Below, piece after piece: positions 54,473-62,659 of a stretch of DNA of 64,000 nt. Position 1 is the stretch's first letter; each line of letters opens with the position of its first letter. The notes below the pieces were generated by a model, which worked only from the letters and a program-made list of their open reading frames with translations, was not told the DNA's origin and searched no databases. Position numbers and translations under genes: made by a program. This stretch comes from Bradyrhizobium sp. SRS-191 (lineage in GTDB: Bacteria > Pseudomonadota > Alphaproteobacteria > Rhizobiales > Xanthobacteraceae). The stretch covers positions 1-64,000 of the forward strand of contig NZ_JANBVS010000007.1 in NCBI RefSeq assembly GCF_024586915.1. The letters run 5' to 3'.

Positions 54473-57400
54473 TCAGCGCGGGGCGGCCGAGGCCGACCGC
54501 TTGGCCAATGCGGCCTTGGCTGCAGCGGCCTTGGCGATCGCCTGGTTGCCGTCCCAGCCACCGGCGGGCGCCGGCACATTGATGGAGTCATCCGGCTGCG
54601 GCTCGACCGTGAAGGTCTGGATCGCGAGCTTGGCCGCGGCCAGCGACTGCGCATCGAGGCGCTTGGCGACGTCGTCACGCTTGCGTCCGGCGTCCGCATC
54701 GCCCTGGGCGGCGGCGAGGGTGAACCATTTGTAGGACTCGGCGAGGTTCTGCTCCACGCCGATGCCGCGGGCATAGAGGATGCCGAGGTTGAACTGGCTG
54801 TCGGCGACGCCGCGCTCGGCAGCCTTACGGAACCATTGCGACGCGCTCTTGTAGTTCGCGCCCTTTCCGCCGCCATCGGCGTCGAGCACGGCGAGATTGT
54901 GCATCGCCTTGGCGTTGCCGCGCTCGGCGGCGACGACGTAGTAGCGGCGGGCGATGTCAGGGTCCTTCTTCACGCCGAGGCCCTTCTCGTAGAAGGTGCC
55001 GAGCCGGAACACGGCGGGAATGAGCCCGGCCTGCGCGGCGCGGTCATACCATTTGGCGGCTTCCTCATAGTTCGGCGCGATGCCCTTGCCCTCGGCAAAG
55101 CGCACGCCGACCTCGTAGGCCGCGGTCGGATCCCCCTTCAGCGCCGCGTTGCGCAGCGCCATGCCGCCGATCGCATCGGGCAGCTTTTCGGACGCCGGCA
55201 CCTGGACGAGGCCGAGCTTCTGGCCGTTGGCGGCGGTCGGGATCGTCCCGGTGATGTCGCCTGAGGCGGCCTGCTTGTCGCTATCCTGCGGGATCGCAAG
55301 CATCGCGATCGTCTCCGCCTCGCTCGGCATCGCCCTGTTATAGGACTGGCGGTCGATCGGCGTGGGCGAGGTCAGCGACGGCACGCTCTGGTCGGGCGTG
55401 GCCGGGCGCGGCGACATGCTGGGCGTCGACGACGGCATCTGCGCGCGCGGCGCCTCGCTCTGGCTCTCCATCGGGGCGACGGGCGGCGGCGTGGAGCCGG
55501 TGTCGAGCAGCGACATGGCGAATTTGAAGGTGCCGAGCACGATCACCACGACGCTGGCGCCGACCAGCAGCGAGCGGATCTTCGAGCCGATGGTCGAGAC
55601 CTCCTCGTCACCTTCGGCGGTCAGAGCGATCGTCGGCTTCTCCTTGGTCTTGGCCTTTGCCGGCTCCTTGGGCGCTTCCTTGGCGACGGCCTTGGGCGGC
55701 GGCTCCTTGGCCTTCTCCTTCGGCTTGTCCTTTTTCGCCTTCTTCGGATCGACGGGCTGTGCAGCAGCCGCAGCCTGCGCGGCGCGCCGGGCAGCGGCGA
55801 TGAAGCTGGACGTGGAGACGGGCTCGCGCTTGCCGGCGGGCAGCTCGCTCAGCGCATCCTCGGACGCGGCGATGCGTTCCGCGGGAGACGCGGTCCGGCC
55901 GGGCGGGCGGGTGCCTGGCTCCAGCGGATGATCCGGCGGCAATTCAGGAACGATCGCAGCGGGGCGCGGCGCCTGTGCCGCTTGGGCGGCGTGCGGCTCC
56001 AGGATGTCGGCGATCGCCTTGGGCGGGATCGGCGGCGGCATCGGGGCGGCGGCGGGGGCCGCTGCTGCGTGGAAGTCGCGCGGGGCGGCGGCGAACGCCG
56101 ATGCGGCGGGCGCCGGCGGCGCGATGGGGGCAGCCATCTGCGCGGCTGCCGGGTTCGGCAGCTCCGGCCGATAGGCCGGCTCGGTTCGAGCCGGTTCGGC
56201 ATAGGCCTGCGGCGCCGGCGCACGTGCGGCGGGCGGCATCGGCGGCTCGATCGTCGGCGCAAGCGGCGGCAGGACCGCTGGCTGGCTGGTCGTCGCCCGC
56301 ACATTGCGCAGATCGCCTTCGATCATCGCGAGGCGGTCGACGACGTGGCCGAGTGTATTGTGGACCGCTTCGAGCGAATCCTGGGTGTTGCGGTCGGTCT
56401 CGGTCTGGCTGAAGCGGATGTCCGACAGCTCGCGCTTGACCATGTCGACGAGGCCGGTGTCATGCGACGCCTCGCGCTGCGACCGGCTCTCGGAGAGCGC
56501 GGCGAACGTAGCCTGCTGCCGCTCGAGATAGCGCAGGATGTCCTGCAGCCCGTCCTCGACCCGGGACATGTTGCCGCCGCGCGGATCGTTGGCCGCTTCC
56601 AGCCGCTCCAGGAGATAGCTGATGCGCTGCTCGAGATGGGTGATGGCGGACGAGCCGTCATTGCCGACCTGCAGCCGGTCGATGCGATCGGACAGGCCGC
56701 GGAGCGCGTCCTCGATCTGGGCGGTGTTGTCGGGCGCGGGGGCAGGGTGCTCGCGGCTTTCGAGCGTCGAGGTCAGGGCCGCGATGCGCTGCTCCAGCGC
56801 CGCGAAGGAATCGTGGAAGGACTCGTGCGTGTCGCGCGCCTGCGTGACCTGGTCGACCTTCGAGGACAATTGCCGCAGATCATCCGACAGCCGCTCCAGC
56901 GCATCGTTGGAGGCGACGTTGGCCACGATCGCGCGCAGCGCCGTGATGGCGCTTTCGAGTTGCTGAACCGTGCCGGGATCGTCATTGGCACGCAGGATCA
57001 GGTCGAGCTTGGCGCCGAGATTGCGGATCGCCTCGTCATAGACGGCGAGCTGCTCGGCCGGCTTCAGCGAACCGACCACCTCGCGGATGTCGGTCAGCGC
57101 GCGTTCGATGCCGGCGAGCGCCTGGCCGTCGACGCCGCTCTGGCGGTTCTCGTCGATGCGCCGCGACAGCGAGTGGATCTCGTTCTCGATCGACTCGATC
57201 GCGCGCCGCGGCATCGCCTCGGTGATGGTGAGGCGGATCTCCGCAAGCTCGGTGCGGAAGCCCGCGATCGACTGCTCGATGCCGTCGTCGGGACGATGCA
57301 GCGCCTCGATCTGGCTGGTGATCTTCAGCAGATGCCGTTCGAGCAGCGAGAAATCGGGGGCCGGGGCGGACGCCGGCGGCGGGGTCATCAGCGGAGCGGC

Positions 57401-57970
57401 AGCGTGCGCCATCGCAGGCGCAGTCGGGGGTGCCTGATGCGGCGGCAACGGCCGCGCATTGTCGAGCTCGCTCTGCCGCGCGCTGATCTCCGCCACGGCG
57501 ATGTCGAAGGAGCCGGCGCTGAGCGGCTGGGCCGGACGGTAGAGCTGCGCGGCCGCGCGCTCGACTCCGTCGGGGCCGCGATAGCGATCCTCGGCGGCGG
57601 GCTTGTGCAGCGGCGTGGAGATTTGCGACAGGCGGGCATCGAGCCGGGAGATGGCGTCGTTGAGCTGGCGGGCCACGCCCTGCTCGTCGCGTGGCGTGTC
57701 CTTGCGCGCGCCCGGCCGCGACATGTGCTCGATCTGCCTCGCGATGGAATCGAGCCGCTGATGGATGTCCGAGACTTCACGGGCATCGCGACTGGTCGGG
57801 GGCGTGCTGCGGGGGGCGGGACTGCCGCGGAAATCGGGCGGAGCTGATGCGCCGAGCGTGGAGTTGATCCAGTCGTTCAGCGTCATGCCGGCGCGCTGCG
57901 CCGCAGCCTCGGCCCTCTCACGGACGGACGGGTCGATGCCTTCATTACTCCACGGTACGCGCGAATTCAT
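54473..57970 (-). CDS. PodJ-like polar organising protein with coiled coils and Sel1 repeats
   Basis: A 1165-residue protein. The N-terminus (NSRVPWSNEGIDPSVRERAEA) is followed by long coiled-coil segments (about 70-550), a Pro/Ala-rich region (550-780) with a Lys-rich stretch, one membrane helix near 830 (LLVGASVVVIVLGTF), and four to five Sel1-like repeats (about 970-1110; for example YEVGVRFAEGKGI and FNLGILYARGIGV). The order matches PodJ of Caulobacter: cytosolic coiled coils, then a periplasmic Sel1 part. PodJ organises polar development. A DNA-binding-like start is also noted in rhizobial homologues. It stands alone on the minus strand. Confidence 0.78.
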   Translation of the reverse strand: MNSRVPWSNEGIDPSVRERAEAAAQRAGMTLNDWINSTLGASAPPDFRGSPAPRSTPPTSRDAREVSDIHQRLDSIARQIEHMSRPGARKDTPRDEQGVARQLNDAISRLDARLSQISTPLHKPAAEDRYRGPDGVERAAAQLYRPAQPLSAGSFDIAVAEISARQSELDNARPLPPHQAPPTAPAMAHAAAPLMTPPPASAPAPDFSLLERHLLKITSQIEALHRPDDGIEQSIAGFRTELAEIRLTITEAMPRRAIESIENEIHSLSRRIDENRQSGVDGQALAGIERALTDIREVVGSLKPAEQLAVYDEAIRNLGAKLDLILRANDDPGTVQQLESAITALRAIVANVASNDALERLSDDLRQLSSKVDQVTQARDTHESFHDSFAALEQRIAALTSTLESREHPAPAPDNTAQIEDALRGLSDRIDRLQVGNDGSSAITHLEQRISYLLERLEAANDPRGGNMSRVEDGLQDILRYLERQQATFAALSESRSQREASHDTGLVDMVKRELSDIRFSQTETDRNTQDSLEAVHNTLGHVVDRLAMIEGDLRNVRATTSQPAVLPPLAPTIEPPMPPAARAPAPQAYAEPARTEPAYRPELPNPAAAQMAAPIAPPAPAASAFAAAPRDFHAAAAPAAAPMPPPIPPKAIADILEPHAAQAAQAPRPAAIVPELPPDHPLEPGTRPPGRTASPAERIAASEDALSELPAGKREPVSTSSFIAAARRAAQAAAAAQPVDPKKAKKDKPKEKAKEPPPKAVAKEAPKEPAKAKTKEKPTIALTAEGDEEVSTIGSKIRSLLVGASVVVIVLGTFKFAMSLLDTGSTPPPVAPMESQSEAPRAQMPSSTPSMSPRPATPDQSVPSLTSPTPIDRQSYNRAMPSEAETIAMLAIPQDSDKQAASGDITGTIPTAANGQKLGLVQVPASEKLPDAIGGMALRNAALKGDPTAAYEVGVRFAEGKGIAPNYEEAAKWYDRAAQAGLIPAVFRLGTFYEKGLGVKKDPDIARRYYVVAAERGNAKAMHNLAVLDADGGGKGANYKSASQWFRKAAERGVADSQFNLGILYARGIGVEQNLAESYKWFTLAAAQGDADAGRKRDDVAKRLDAQSLAAAKLAIQTFTVEPQPDDSINVPAPAGGWDGNQAIAKAAAAKAALAKRSASAAPR

Positions 57971-58158
57971 GTCTCGTCCGGTTCCGCTTCCAGCGCTCCA
58001 CCCCAGCGCCTCCAGCCTCCCCACGCGTCCCGGACATGAACATGAACGGGTCCGCGCAGATCGTCTGCTCCAGGTCCCGACTTTTGACTTTTACGGTAAA
58101 TAACGCGTTAAGTTTACCGCGGGCGCGGTCAGAACTTTTGCCGCGCGGGCGACGCGAA

Positions 58159-58746
58159 TCAGCCGGCGTTTTCGCGCGACGATGAATCGAGCGGCCGCAC
58201 GCTTGACGTCGTCGAGAGAGCCGACAACGCGGTGATCGCCTCCTCGCACCATTCCGCGACCATGCGCTCGTGACGCAGGCCGAGGCGCAAATTGAGCAGC
58301 TTGCCCATGTCGGCGGGCGCGACGCTGCCGTCGGCGTAGTGCTTCTTCAGGATGCGATCATAGCGCTCGGCGCGGTCGCGATGATGTTCCAGCCGCGCCA
58401 TCAGGTCGGCTCGGATCGGCGCGATGTCGGCCGCTCCCAACGCATAGAGCCGCACCAGCAGATCGTCCTTGGTCGAGGCCGGCGTGCTCGGCCGTGCCGC
58501 CCAGCTGCGAAAAGCCGCGCGGCCCTCGGACGTCAATGTGTAGACGAGCTTGTTCGGCTTGCCGGTCTGCACCACCTCGCGGCCCTGGATGTAGCCGCGG
58601 TCGCGCAGCCGGGACAGCTCCCGGTAGATCTGCTGATGGTCCGTCTTCCAGAAGAATCCGATCGAGGAGTCGAACGTCTTGGCGAGCTCGTAGCCCGTCA
58701 TCGGATGTTCGGTGAGACAAGCGAGGATGGCGTCGCCCAGGGCCAT
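58159..58746 (-). CDS. PadR-family transcriptional regulator
   Basis: A 195-residue PadR repressor: winged helix at about 1-75 (LGDAILACLTEHPMTGYELAKTFD in parts, then QQIYRELSRLRDRGYI), and a C-terminal dimerisation helix region with HHRDRAERYDRILKKHY. PadR proteins are released from DNA by phenolic or other ligands. I chose the ATG at 58746; longer frames run through the operator. It is divergent from a SnoaL-like gene across a long palindrome, the likely binding site. Confidence 0.9.
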   Translation of the reverse strand: MALGDAILACLTEHPMTGYELAKTFDSSIGFFWKTDHQQIYRELSRLRDRGYIQGREVVQTGKPNKLVYTLTSEGRAAFRSWAARPSTPASTKDDLLVRLYALGAADIAPIRADLMARLEHHRDRAERYDRILKKHYADGSVAPADMGKLLNLRLGLRHERMVAEWCEEAITALSALSTTSSVRPLDSSSRENAG

Positions 58747-58816
58747 GGCCGGAAACTGCTCCCGTTTTTCTGATCTTGTTTCTGGTCTTGGTCTGCCCCG
58801 CTCCACGCTTGACATT

Positions 58817-58848
58817 ATGCACATTGGCGCATATGCGTCAATGTGCAT
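58817..58848. promoter_or_regulatory. 32-bp near-perfect palindrome, likely PadR operator
   Basis: Arms ATGCACATTG (58817-58826) and CAATGTGCAT (58839-58848) are exact inverted repeats; the centre CGCATATGCG is itself a palindrome, so only one base pair in the whole 32 bp fails. The ATGCACAT/ATGTGCAT form fits known PadR sites. It lies between the PadR gene (start 58746) and the SnoaL-like gene (start 58896). Confidence 0.8.
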
Positions 58849-58895
58849 ATGGGGTGGTTGTGGTGCTGGCCTGTTCCGCCCCGAGGAGACGCCCA

Positions 58896-59294
58896 ATGAC
58901 AATGACCGGCCTCGATGGATGGTACGGCTATATGAGGTCTCACGATCTCGGCGCGCTGCGGGAGCTGCTGCACCCGGACGCCGTGTTCGAAAGTCCCGTC
59001 GTGCATACGCCGCAGCGCGGCCGCGACATCACCTTCAAATATCTCGCGAGCGCTGAGAAAGTCTTAGGCGGTCCGGGATTCAAGTATGTCGGGGAGTGGC
59101 GTAACGCCACGGGCGCCGTGCTCGAATTCGAGAACGAGATCGAAGGCATCAAGCTCAACGGCGTCGACATCATCACGTTCGATGATTCCGGTCTGATCAC
59201 TCACTTCAAGGTGATGGTGCGCCCGCTCAAGGCGATCAATCTGCTGCACCGCCTGATGGGCGAGCAGCTTGTGGCTATGAGCAAGCCGTCGTGA
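58896..59294 (+). CDS. SnoaL/NTF2-like protein, PadR-linked
   Basis: A 132-residue NTF2-fold protein: GYMRSHDLGALRELLHPDAVFESPVVHTP in parts near the N-terminus, and GVDIITFDDSGLITHFKVMVRP in parts near the C-terminus. The function is unknown; members include isomerases and hydratases. GAGGAG precedes the ATG at 58896. The divergent PadR gene and operator suggest it is induced by a small molecule. Confidence 0.78.
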   Translation: MTMTGLDGWYGYMRSHDLGALRELLHPDAVFESPVVHTPQRGRDITFKYLASAEKVLGGPGFKYVGEWRNATGAVLEFENEIEGIKLNGVDIITFDDSGLITHFKVMVRPLKAINLLHRLMGEQLVAMSKPS

Positions 59295-59435
59295 ACAAGC
59301 CGTCCTGACGCGACCGACAGCCGCAAATGAACGGCTGCCCCAAGCTGAGAGAAATCGCTAAAGTCCGCGGCCTGCATTGCCTGCCGCGTCCGCAAATTCC
59401 AGTCTGAACCTTCAGCCTTCCTGCCGGAGACGCCG

Positions 59436-61226
59436 ATGCCGATCTACAAAGCCCCCGTGGAAGATGTGACCTTCCTGCTCAACGACGTGTTCCAGATCGA
59501 CCGCTACGACAATCTGCCGGGCTTCTCCGATGCCTCGGCCGATGTTCGCGAGGCGATCCTGGGCGAAGCCGCCAAGCTCGCCGAAGAGGTGCTGCACCCG
59601 CTCAACCGCGTGGGCGATCTCGAAGGCTGCAAGCGCCATGACGACGGCAGCGTGACCACGCCGAAAGGGTTCAAGGACGCCTACAAGCAGATCAAGGATG
59701 GCGGCTGGCTCGGCCTCTCGGCGCCGACTGAATATGGCGGCCAGGGTCTCCCGGTGACGCTCAGCCAGACCGTCAACGAATTCCAGTGCTCGGCCAACAT
59801 GGCGTTCTCCATGTATGGCGGCCTCACCATGGGCGCGACCGCTGCGCTCATCGTGCATGGCAATGAGGAGCAGAAGAAGACCTACGTGCCGAAGATGGTG
59901 GCGGGCGAATGGACCGGCACCATGAACCTGACGGAGCCGCATTGCGGCACCGATCTCGGCCTGCTGCGCACCAAGGCCGTGCGCCAGGACGACGGCAGCT
60001 TCAAGATCTCCGGCACCAAGATCTTCATTTCCGCCGGCGAGCACGATCTCGCTGATAACATCATCCATCTGGTGCTCGCCCGTATCGAGGGCGCGCCGGC
60101 CGGCATCAAGGGCGTGTCGCTGTTCGTCGTGCCGAAATTCCTGGTCAATCCGGACGGCACGGTGGGCGCGCGCAACGGCGTCATGTGCGGCTCGATCGAG
60201 CACAAGATGGGCATCCACGGCAACTCCACCTGTGTGATGAACTACGACAACGCCACCGGCTGGCTGATCGGTGAAGAGAACAAGGGCATGCAGGGCATGT
60301 TCGTGATGATGAACGAGGCCCGGCTCGGCGTCGCCGTGCAGGGTCTCGCGCAGTCCGAGGTCGCCTATCAGAACGCCGTCGCCTATGCGCGCGAGCGCAT
60401 CCAGGGCCGCTCGCTGACGGGTGCGAAGGCGCCCGATAAGGCCGCCGATCCGATCATCGTTCATCCCGACGTGCGCCGCACGCTGCTGTCGATCCGCGCC
60501 TTCAACGAAGCCGCGCGCGCGATGGTGGTGTGGACCTCGCTGAAGAGCGACGTCGCCCACCGCTCGCAGGATCCGAAGGACCGTCAGGCGGCCGACGACC
60601 ACATGGGCCTGATGACCCCGGTCATGAAAGGCTACATGACCGACATGGGCTTCGCCAACGCCGTCCAGGCGCAGCAGATGTATGGCGGCCACGGCTACAT
60701 CGCCGAATGGGGCATGGAGCAGTTCGTGCGCGATGCGCGCATCGCGATGATCTACGAGGGCGCCAACGGCATCCAGGCGCTGGATCTCGTCGGCCGCAAG
60801 CTGCCGCGCGACGGCGGCCGCGCTGTCATGGCGTTCTTTGCCGAGGTCGGCTCCTTCGCCAAGGAGCACGGCGGCAACGAGGCGATGAAGCCGTTCATCA
60901 CGCCGCTGTCGATGGCGCTCGGTCATCTGCAGCAGGCCACGACGTGGCTGATGCAGAACGCGATGACCAAGCCGGACAATGCCGGTGCCGCCGCGACCGA
61001 CTACATGCATCTCTTCGCGCTGGTCACCTTCGGCTACATGTGGGCGAAGATGGCCAAGGTGGCGCAGGACAAGATCGCGGCCGGCGACAGCTCGACCTAT
61101 CTCACCACCAAGCTGGTGACGGGCCGTTTCTTCATGGAGCGCGTGCTGCCGGAGACGGCGGCGCATCTCGCCCGCCTGCAGGCCGGCTGCGCGACCGTGA
61201 TGGAACTGCCGGCGGAAGCCTTCTGA
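59436..61226 (+). CDS. Acyl-CoA dehydrogenase (long form with C-terminal extension)
   Basis: A 596-residue FAD enzyme that makes the alpha-beta double bond of an acyl-CoA. It is longer than the 380-residue short-chain type, with an extra C-terminal helical domain as in DmdC and FadE5-like proteins. Features include NLTEPHCGTDLG (FAD/substrate region), QQMYGGHGYIAEW and YEGANGIQALDLVGRKL, where Glu is the catalytic base. A hairpin AAGGCCGG/CCGGCCTT (61237-61265) separates it from the thiolase gene. The three genes form a beta-oxidation set. Confidence 0.92.
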   Translation: MPIYKAPVEDVTFLLNDVFQIDRYDNLPGFSDASADVREAILGEAAKLAEEVLHPLNRVGDLEGCKRHDDGSVTTPKGFKDAYKQIKDGGWLGLSAPTEYGGQGLPVTLSQTVNEFQCSANMAFSMYGGLTMGATAALIVHGNEEQKKTYVPKMVAGEWTGTMNLTEPHCGTDLGLLRTKAVRQDDGSFKISGTKIFISAGEHDLADNIIHLVLARIEGAPAGIKGVSLFVVPKFLVNPDGTVGARNGVMCGSIEHKMGIHGNSTCVMNYDNATGWLIGEENKGMQGMFVMMNEARLGVAVQGLAQSEVAYQNAVAYARERIQGRSLTGAKAPDKAADPIIVHPDVRRTLLSIRAFNEAARAMVVWTSLKSDVAHRSQDPKDRQAADDHMGLMTPVMKGYMTDMGFANAVQAQQMYGGHGYIAEWGMEQFVRDARIAMIYEGANGIQALDLVGRKLPRDGGRAVMAFFAEVGSFAKEHGGNEAMKPFITPLSMALGHLQQATTWLMQNAMTKPDNAGAAATDYMHLFALVTFGYMWAKMAKVAQDKIAAGDSSTYLTTKLVTGRFFMERVLPETAAHLARLQAGCATVMELPAEAF

Positions 61227-61310
61227 TTTCGGAGCAAAGGCCGGTGCGCGCCGCGTGCCGGCCTTCGCTTATGCTGACAACAACAAATTGGACCAGATGA
61301 GGAGGGCGTG

Positions 61311-62519
61311 ATGCCTGAGGCCTTTATCTACGACCACGTACGGACTCCCCGCGGCCGCGGCAAAGCCGATGGCTCCCTGCATGAGGTGACCGCGCTCGCG
61401 CTCGCGACCGTGCCGCTGAAGGCGCTCAAGGACCGCAACAACCTGCCGGAGGATTCCGTCGACGACGTCGTGCTCGGCGTCGTCGATCCCGTCGGCGAGG
61501 CCGGCTCCGACATCGCGCGTTTCGCCGCGCTCAACGCCGGCCTCGGCGAGGCCGTCCCCGGCGTCCAGATCAGCCGCTTCTGCGCCTCGGGCCTGGATGC
61601 CGTGAACTTCGCCGCCGCGCAGATCATGAGCGGCCAGCACGAGCTCGTCATCGGCGGCGGTGCCGAATCGATGAGCCGCGTCGGCATCGGCGCCTCCGGC
61701 GGCGCCTGGCCGATGGATCCGTCGATGGCCGTGCCGGCCTATTTCATGCCGCAGGGCATCTCGGCCGATCTGATCGCGACCAAATACGGCTTCTCGCGCG
61801 ACGACGTCGATGCCTACGCCGTGCAGAGCCAGCAGCGCGCGGCCAAGTCCTGGGAAGAGGGCCGCTTCAACAAGTCGGTCGTGCCGGTCAAGGACATCAA
61901 CGGCCTGACGATCCTCGCCAAGGACGAACACATGCGCCCGTCGACGACGATGCAGTCGCTGGCGCAGCTGCAGCCGTCCTTCGTGCAGATGGCGCAGATG
62001 GGCGGCTTCGACGCGGTGGCGATCCAGTCGCACCCCGAGCTCGAGCGCGTCAACTACGTGCATCACGCCGGCAACTCCTCAGGGATCGTCGACGGCGCCG
62101 GTGCGGTGCTGCTCGGCAGCAAGGAGGCGGGTGAGAAGTACGGCATGAAGCCGCGGGCCAAGATCCGCGCCTTCGCCAATGTCGGCTCTGAGCCGGCGAT
62201 GATGCTGACCGGCCCGGTCGACGTCACCGAGAAGCTGTTCGCGCGCTCCGGCATGAAGAAGTCGGACATCGATCTGTTCGAGCTCAACGAGGCCTTCGCC
62301 TCGGTCGTGCTGCGCTACATGCAGGCCTTCGAAATCGACAAGGACAAGATCAACGTCAATGGCGGCGCCATCGCGCTCGGCCATCCGCTCGGCGCCACCG
62401 GTGCGATGATCCTCGGCACCGTGCTCGACGAGCTCGAGCGCACCGGCAAGGCCACCGCTCTGGTCACGCTGTGCATCGGCGGCGGCATGGGCACCGCGAC
62501 CATCATCGAGCGGGTGTGA
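61311..62519 (+). CDS. Acetyl-CoA acyltransferase (thiolase)
   Basis: A 402-residue thiolase that releases acetyl-CoA in the last step of beta-oxidation (or joins two acetyl-CoA units in reverse). The nucleophile is Cys91 in [11 protein letters not shown]; the catalytic His is in [11 protein letters not shown] and the second Cys in TLCIGGGMG. It resembles FadA-type partners of FadB/FadJ. GGAGGG precedes the ATG at 61311, which I prefer to GTG at 61308. It lies between the acyl-CoA dehydrogenase and the FadB/FadJ gene. Confidence 0.93.
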   Translation: MPEAFIYDHVRTPRGRGKADGSLHEVTALALATVPLKALKDRNNLPEDSVDDVVLGVVDPVGEAGSDIARFAALNAGLGEAVPGVQISRFCASGLDAVNFAAAQIMSGQHELVIGGGAESMSRVGIGASGGAWPMDPSMAVPAYFMPQGISADLIATKYGFSRDDVDAYAVQSQQRAAKSWEEGRFNKSVVPVKDINGLTILAKDEHMRPSTTMQSLAQLQPSFVQMAQMGGFDAVAIQSHPELERVNYVHHAGNSSGIVDGAGAVLLGSKEAGEKYGMKPRAKIRAFANVGSEPAMMLTGPVDVTEKLFARSGMKKSDIDLFELNEAFASVVLRYMQAFEIDKDKINVNGGAIALGHPLGATGAMILGTVLDELERTGKATALVTLCIGGGMGTATIIERV

Positions 62520-62525
62520 CAGCCG

Positions 62526-62600
62526 TAGGGCGGGTTAGCCGCAGGCGTAACCCGCCCTGTTGCGAGAGACGGTGGGTTACGCTGCGCTAACCCACCCTAC
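62526..62600. repeat. Palindromic repeat family 4, copy c
   Basis: GTAGGGCGGGTTAGCCGCAG, with GCGTAACCCGCCC, is followed by a second hairpin GGTGGGTTACGC/GCGCTAACCCACC ending in CTAC. It lies in the 140-bp gap between the thiolase and FadB/FadJ genes, so it is inside a probable operon. Confidence 0.85.
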
Positions 62601-62659
62601 GATCGACGAATACAGGACAACGCCGCGCCGACCGGCTGCTGGCACCGAGGGAGCACCAT

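Noticed and set aside
55928..57847. A 639-codon open frame antisense to the PodJ-like gene
   Set aside because: Shadow of the coiled-coil coding sequence; Arg/Gly/Asp-rich with no recognisable domain.
59412..61166. A 584-codon open frame antisense to the acyl-CoA dehydrogenase
   Set aside because: It is the high-GC shadow of a clearly recognised gene; its protein is rich in His, Arg and Gly and matches no known pattern.
61237..61265. Strong terminator separating the acyl-CoA dehydrogenase from the thiolase
   Set aside because: The hairpin is real, but no T-run follows it; it is as likely a processing or stability element inside one operon.
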